A stretch of 64,000 nucleotides of DNA from Owenia fusiformis (lineage: Eukaryota > Annelida > Polychaeta > Sabellida > Oweniidae), in the NCBI GenBank assembly GCA_903813345.2, contig CAIIXF020000008.1:27140822-27204821 (forward strand), given 5' to 3'. Shown here piece after piece: positions 58,461 to 64,000 of this stretch. The notes under the pieces are model-generated. The model worked only from the letters and a program-made list of their open reading frames with translations. It did no database searches and was not told the DNA's origin. Position numbers and translations under genes: made by a program. Position 1 is the stretch's first letter. Every line of letters starts with the position of its first letter.

Positions 58461-59976
58461 TTTATCCCATACCAATCACATTGTTCAATTGGCCAAAGCT
58501 TTGCAACCAACCATGGAATTATTCTAAAATATTCATGTCCAGTTTTGTATTCTTGTCCGTAGCCGGATTTTCCTGTTCAAATCTTTGATTATTAACGGGG
58601 CATACTGCTCCTTCCCTTCTTTAAAGCATCAAAGAGATCGCGATTGTCTGCGTTTTTTTCCATTGTTGTTCACAGTATGCGAACGTTACAAAAAAGAACC
58701 AATACGGGAACAGCGATTATGACGTAGCGGGCAGATGTACTGACGAGTCGCAAAAAGGTGGCGCATTTGTTTTTAAGGGTATCGCGTGAATGTAACTTTG
58801 ATTCCCCGGATTATAAGATAATATTCTAATTAAAGTTATATATCATTTTAAAGCTGTTTTGATGAAGTTTTTAGATCAACTACACTCCGTTCACGATTCT
58901 TGCGAGTTCTTTTAAAAAAAGGTTTTTTACCAAAACATCTGGCAAATATCCCCTGTTGACATGTTACATTTTGAATTATTTTTCGTCTTTAAAAGCTCAT
59001 AACTCAAACAATATACACTGTGAAAAAAGCCAAATATAGTTTGTACTACAGCAAACTATTTTTTAGAATATCCCCCATATAGTTTGAATTTCACCTAAAA
59101 TATGGCCGAGAATAGTTTCTTCCATATTCTTAAAAACGGAACACTTTAATATAAGTCCTGATATACTCTCCGGTACGCCCATATAAACTGAAATAAGTTG
59201 CATATATCATTTTCGTCTTTAAACGCTCATAACTCAAACAATATATGACTATTATACTTATTTTTCGTCTTGATGAAGGTAGATGGAAGTTTTATTTCAA
59301 AGGATGAATTTTAGTAAGCGTCCCATATTGTGACGTTATAGAGTTTGAAAAATAGAATCTGTTGACAGCGACCTTTTTTGCTCATTTTTTGTTACCTTCA
59401 ATTTTTCAGGTGTATATTAAACAAAAAATACGAGATCAATTTTTAATAAATCATAAATGATTATTTTGCTCTTAAACTCTAGTTCATTAATAAATAGTTG
59501 ATTTTGTTCGCAAAACTATGTGTTTTCTGTTGTATGTAGAAAAGTGGAGGACGAAAGGTTTTCAAGATTCATTAAAATAGGGCTAATTTACGCCATTCGC
59601 CTATTTTCAAGCACAGCAACACGTATATTCATTTCACCTAAAATATCAATTGATTCGTGTTTAATGATACTCCTATCCCATTGCATTGTTAATACAAATA
59701 CGATATCAGAGTTATTCGCCTTAAATGTTTTAACTTATAGAGGGAAATGTGGAGGACGAAAGGATTTCCATATGTGTACATTTTTCTCAAGAAACGTCAC
59801 ATTCTGTGGTGTTAAAAAGCGAAAATGTGTAACAATGCGTGCGCGACCTTTTTGCGACACGTCACTATATCTGCCCGCTCGGAGAGGGACGTAAAGCTAT
59901 ATTTGCCCGCTGATGAAAATATAAGTTTTTACAAACCGGCTTTATGTACCCGTAACACGTCCAAGTATGGGATAAA
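58461..59976. mobile_element. TTTATCCCATAC-type TIR element, long form
   Basis: Starts TTTATCCCATACC and ends GGTCC-like CCAAGTATGGGATAAA. The outer part pairs further as CTATAGGAT...ATCC TATAG. Its sequence matches 62769-63132 in inverted orientation (CGTTCGCGTAATG, GGAAGGAAC-like, AACCGGCTTTATGTACC). It contains no recognisable gene. The block GTGGAGGACGAAAGG occurs twice (59543, 59750). Confidence 0.5.
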
Positions 59977-60799
59977 ACAGATGTATCCTATAGCATAAAC
60001 ATAAACATATTGATAATTAACTTCCAAAATTCAAACACATACTAAAGTACGGATTTTCTCAAGAAGTAGTTTTTAAGTTTGATTTTACACTCATATATTG
60101 CCGGAGCAGATCAATAAATTGATATTAAAATTTCAAATATACAGCATAAGTAAAGTTTAAAAAAATCTTTATTTCGTAAATTGAGTAAAACGTATTTATT
60201 GAGTTCGATTTTCAGGAGCGGTACCGGAGTGGATACAGCCCATATCCATCCCGGTCTCGTACTTTAGCGATAACTCCCCACATACACTATACAGGACGAA
60301 TAAAAAACGCAACAAGCAGTTATCTCGTAAAATCACAAAACTAGAGGTGACTCCATAAATTTCATCCAATGTACCATAAAGCCACGTCCTCCTCTTTGCA
60401 ATGATATGTCATTCATTCACATGTGGTCATGGTTGGGTGAGAAATCCTTCATTTGCACAGTGGGTCAAAATCGGCTCTGGACCAAGTTTAGATATTGCAA
60501 AAATCAGTGCAAGGGCTAAGTACCAATGGAAGTTCTCCTGACTTGAATTGTTGTGAATTTTTCTTTTGGAGCTATCTCAGGAGCATCTGTGCTAATCATT
60601 CCTCCACCAGATATTGCAAAACTTCGAGAAAGAATTGCCAATGGGCTTATTCTTCGCTTTAACCCACAGATGACTCAGGGCTGAACCATGCATGACATGG
60701 AGAGATGAGCGCATCTTTATGTGCAAAAGGTGGTGGCAATTTGGAGGGGAATAGGATGTATTCTTGCAAGAGTATGAGTATGAACACTTTGCTGTCTAT

Positions 60800-61179
60800 C
60801 ACGCGGTACTAACTTCGACCGTTATTTGAATTTTTGACCTACCAAATCTTTGAAAATCAAGGATTGTGAGTCCCATACTGCACAGTTTTTCTTCAAACTT
60901 GTTCCATTCAAAGCATAACAAAAATGCCTTTCTGTTGGTACATTTTTCTGTTATACAGAGTGCCTACTTTCTGCGGCATTTCACAGCTGGGGACCAAAAC
61001 GCTGCTAAAACGAGGGACTCTTTACAATAAAGCAATGCACCGACAGAAAGGCAATTTTGTTTTACTTTGAATGGAACAATTTTGAAGAAAAACGGTGCAG
61101 TATGAGACGCGCAATGCTTGATTTTCAAACATCTGGTAGGTCAAAAATTCAAATTAACGGTCGAAGTTAGTACCGCGTG
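60800..61179. mobile_element. 380-bp hairpin MITE with 5-bp target duplication TCTAT
   Basis: Ends CACGCGGTACTAACTTCGAC and their complement GTCGAAGTTAGTACCGCGTG are perfect. The arms pair nearly throughout. TCTAT flanks both sides (60795-60799, 61180-61184), and the left arm of the host element (complement near 56556) shows the empty site. It is nested inside the mariner-like element. Confidence 0.85.
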
Positions 61180-62768
61180 TCTATGTCACACCTGCCACAC
61201 CTTCCTCAAATATCCCATATGTCCTATGTACTGTTTAAAACTTGGGTCCGGGCTGAATTTTGCCCTACATTGCGAAATCAATGATTATTCGGAAATGATT
61301 ATTATGAAAAGGATGCATTGGTTTTATGTTTTCTTCCAATATTACACTGACATTCGCGATGTTTATAAATTGGTCCCAAGCTTATTTTGGCCTACTTTGC
61401 AAAAGGAATGATTACTCGCTCAAACATGACCCAATATCAATGAATGATATACCATTGGAAAGAGGAGACACATGGCTTTAATGTATTGAATGAAATCAAT
61501 GCTGTTATCACTGATTTGCGCTTTTCCGAGATAACAATCTGTTGCGTTTTTTGATACGCATGGTATATTGATTGTATATCAGCTCGTTATGTGCCTACAA
61601 AACCTCAGTAGCCAGGTATGGAATACTTAGATACGACATTAGTAACTTGGAGAAACATCAATGACCATCGAAATCTTCCTGACATCTCACATTTTTTGAA
61701 GTATTGTAATAACGTATTTTTTTACATTGATGGTGTATAAATCATTCTTGAAATAAATATTTAAAAACAAGAACTTTAATGTTATTGTTAAATTATAAAA
61801 TTAGAACCTACAACGTCTTCTGAATTATCATGGAGCCTTTGTGGTTCATTCTCTCAAAATTTCCTCTTCTTGGAACTTGGGGTCTCTCTGTTTAATAAAA
61901 GGCTCATTCCCCTGAACTTCATGAATTGTCTTGAATTTATGTTGAAGTCTAATACACGATATATCCATCTTTCTCCTATATATTTTGGTTCGTTTATTTT
62001 GAAATCCAATGATGGGTGAAACTGTATAAAATGTTTGACGAAATCGTTCTGCTCTGATGACTTGAAGTTGCAATAAAAACATTTGAAACGTGGCCCTAGA
62101 ATGAAACAGTATATATAATTAATAGGAATACTTTGCTTGGTCTTTCGTGTACGTTTATTTGAAGAACCTCAATATTTAATGGAATGTAATGAAGCTTTCC
62201 TCGTGATCGAAGCGGGTACTCGTGAAATCTGCTCCTGATTTCAGCGGGACCGCCTCATGTTTTCAGCGGGGCTTCCTCATAATTTCAGCGGGGCCTCTGG
62301 AACACCTCCAATGGTGTATTTCACCCCCACAGGAGATGTTATTGTAAACTAACTTATCAATACATACAATGTTGATCCAATATTCATTATGAGGAATGCA
62401 TATCGTAGTTCTTGTCTCAATTTTAACGACAAAAGTAATTTTGTTACTGTAAATTATGTAAACGTGCATATTTGCGCCAGTTTCTTCCATGCCGATAAAC
62501 ATATTTATCGTTCATGTCATTGTTTGTGAAGATATACCTGTTCTGAAAGTATACCTCAAGTTTCAAAGAACAGTAATGCGTATTCTTACCATTTTTGGCC
62601 ATATTTCCAGGTGACACAAATAAAAAGGACTTTGCTCGTGATTTCAGCGGGAACTTGCTCGCGATTTCTAAATCATGGCGGGGCTTTAGATACTACCCGT
62701 GATTTTGGTATGACAAAATACATCTCGTATATCAAGTGCAATATCAATAGCCTGAAAAATATTTGGAT

Positions 62769-63262
62769 TTATCCCATACTTGGACGTGTTACAGGTACAT
62801 AAAGCCGGTTTAGTAAAAATTTATATTTTCATCAGCGGGCAGATAAACGTCATAAATGCCGCTCGCATATTTGTTCATAATTTGTAACGTTCGCGTAATG
62901 ACTCTAAACGACAATGGAGAAAACACAGACAATCGGGATCTGTTTGATGGTTTAAAAAAGGGAAGGAACATCCACTTAATCAATCAAAAAATTCGAGAAA
63001 ATAAATGTGGGAATATTTGAGAGAACAGGAAAATCCGCCCACGGCCAAGAAAACAAAACTGGACATGAATATTGTAAAACATTTCCACGATTGAACAATG
63101 TGAACCAGATGACCAAGATTGGTATGGGATAAACATATTATCCTATATGAGGTTCAGGACATTGGGATTATCCCGAGGCAAATATAATATATTTGCCCGA
63201 GGGCCGCAGGTCCCGAGGGAAAATATATTATATTCGCCAAGGGAATAATCAAAATCTCTATA
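62769..63262. mobile_element. TTTATCCCATAC-type TIR element, short form
   Basis: Absent from copy 1 at about 30085 (TTTGGATGTACTACATTTC), so it is a later insertion. It begins TTATCCCATACTTGGACGTG, has GTATGGGATAAA at 63121-63132, and ends with a hairpin (63134-63250). It is related to 58461-59976. Confidence 0.6.
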
Positions 63263-63371
63263 TACTACATTTCAAAGATATTAGTGTTTTCCACTATTAG
63301 AAATAATTTCGTATTTTGTGTTTGCAACAAGTAAAATGAATTGTATAGTAGTCCACTAATTCTACCGATTC

Positions 63372-63377
63372 AATAAA
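63372..63377 (+). terminator. AATAAA, copy 2 counterpart of the intronic poly(A) signal
   Basis: Matches 30195-30200 in aligned flanks. Insertions have moved it about 9.3 kb from the gene 2 stop codon. Confidence 0.4.
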
Positions 63378-63582
63378 GTTAATAAGATAGGAATATTGCG
63401 TCCATTTTCCTCGTGACTGGTTTATTTAATGTATGTTCTCAGATTTTTCGTTTTGTTATAATGATTTCGTAATTCTTTTTATTGCCACATGTGTATGTAC
63501 ATATTACTATCATAAATAATATAATATAATATCATATGATACAAATATAATAAGATAAAATATATAGCCTGCTAATTTTCCC

Positions 63583-64000
63583 ACAAATTCACAACAAATT
63601 TTTACAAGTTCTTCTGGATTAATGTTAAAGATTTAGTCGTAGACAGTTTAAACTATGCTTTTGAATCTGGAGAGCTCTCAATTTCCCAAAAGCAAGGCGT
63701 CATCACCTTAATTCCGAAGAAAGACAAAATTAGATTATTCCTTAAAAATTGGAGGCCAATTACTCTATTGAACACCGACTATAAAATAGGTACTAAATCA
63801 ATCGCGAATAGGATACGTAAAACTTTAACATCTATAATTAACGCCGACCAATCTGCTTATGTAACGGACAGATACATAGGGGAAAATATTAGACTTACAG
63901 AAAATATCTTAGAATTCACTGACCAAGGTAACATCCCTGGCTTACTTCTTCAAATTGATTTCGAAAAAGCCTTTGATTCGGTAAACTGGAATTTTATTGA
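63583..64000 (+). pseudogene. L1/Tx1-like LINE reverse transcriptase, 5'-truncated, runs off window
   Basis: One open frame from about 63585 to the end reads FYKFFWINVKDL, SQKQGVITLIPKKDK, FLKNWRPITLLNTDYKI, DQSAYVTDRYIGENI and LLQIDFEKAFDSVNW. These are the early RT motifs of L1-group LINEs, including the first catalytic Asp. The copy starts abruptly after TTTTCCC, the point where copy 1 continues as GTTGATTGTC (30395). It is therefore a 5'-truncated insertion in the intron of ankyrin gene 2, in sense orientation. Confidence 0.85.

Larger units (their letters stand above)
56075..61563. mobile_element. Long-TIR mariner-like element, nested
   Basis: Ends CAGTGCGTATCAAAAAACGC and the complement of GCGTTTTTTGATACGCATGG, flanked by TA. 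Arms of over 700 bp pair (56075-56790 with about 60570-61563, the latter split by a MITE). A third partial arm lies at 60289-60540 in plus orientation. The arms have internal half-repeats (ATATCATTCATT, CAAGTTTTAAA). There is no transposase frame. Confidence 0.65.
54230..62701. mobile_element. 8.47-kb TIR element with 5-bp target duplication ATTTT
   Basis: Ends CACGGGTAGTATCTGAAGCC and the complement of GGCTTTAGATACTACCCGTG are inverted for about 65 bp. ATTTT flanks both sides (54225-54229, 62702-62706). Copy 1 has the empty site with a single ATTTT at 30006-30010. Subterminal zones on both sides repeat CCCGCTGAAA(A/T)CATGAGGAGG-like units (54636-54735; 62225-62300). There is no transposase frame. 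The interior is filled with other elements (55639, 56075-61563). It sits 220 bp downstream of ankyrin gene 2. Confidence 0.85.
34779..64000. repeat. Tandem segmental duplication, copy 2 (continues past window)
   Basis: It is colinear with 17776-30394 but expanded by insertions: a LINE with a nested Ngaro (36087-48484), a MITE nest (50405-51434), an 8.47-kb TIR element (54230-62701), a 494-bp insertion (62769-63262) and an L1-like LINE from about 63583. Alignment to copy 1 gives uninterrupted sites for each. The equivalents of exons 2 and 3 of the ankyrin gene would lie beyond 64000. Confidence 0.75.

Noticed and set aside
61846..62082. 78-codon minus-strand frame in the 8.47-kb element
   Set aside because: No similarity to a transposase or other family that I recognise, and the length is compatible with chance in AT-rich DNA.

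Overview
The window looks like AT-rich nuclear DNA from an invertebrate animal, probably a marine deuterostome such as an echinoderm. The reasons are metazoan SLC8-type exons, GT/AG introns, a Ngaro-type tyrosine-recombinase retrotransposon, a LINE whose ORF1 carries an SGNH hydrolase, and dense small TIR elements. The species cannot be named from sequence alone. I saw no rRNA, tRNA or CRISPR.

Region 1 (1-15.5 kb, minus strand) holds two paralogous large first coding exons of a Na+/Ca2+ exchanger (2933-4671 and 12153-13906). Each encodes a signal peptide, TM1-5, the alpha-1 repeat, an XIP-like segment, CBD1 and the start of CBD2. Both end at the same residue and in the same splice phase. By eye I found no exons for the C-terminal half in this window, so the two may be alternative exons of one gene or tandem genes with distant 3' exons.

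Region 2 (15.5-17.8 kb) is a TIR-bounded block. It holds four perfect CRE palindromes, followed by an ETS-like site, a short ATG exon and a splice donor.

Region 3 (17.8-34.8 kb) is copy 1 of a direct tandem segmental duplication. Its main gene (plus strand) is a predicted three-exon fusion: about 42 nearly identical ankyrin repeats with a SOCS-box-like tail (24959-29783), a coiled-coil exon of three tandem repeats (30483-30786), and a trypsin-fold domain with His, Asp and GDSG (31101-32469). Splice phases match exactly, giving about 2,165 aa. Intron 1 carries an in-frame stop and a conserved AATAAA, so a shorter ankyrin/SOCS-like product is also possible.

Region 4 (34.8-64 kb) is copy 2 of the duplication, expanded by nested insertions: a minus-strand LINE (about 36087-48484) that contains a 6.56-kb Ngaro element (41242-47799); small TIR elements upstream of the second ankyrin gene; that gene itself (51789-54010), shorter and frameshifted; an 8.47-kb TIR element (54230-62701) inserted just downstream with a 5-bp target duplication; and an L1-like LINE fragment running off the window. 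Exons 2 and 3 of copy 2, if present, lie beyond the window.

The strongest candidate for a new system is the ankyrin array joined to a SOCS-like region, a coiled coil and an intracellular trypsin-like domain, in a tandemly duplicated and recombining locus. This resembles a diversifying recognition/effector gene. The function is inference.
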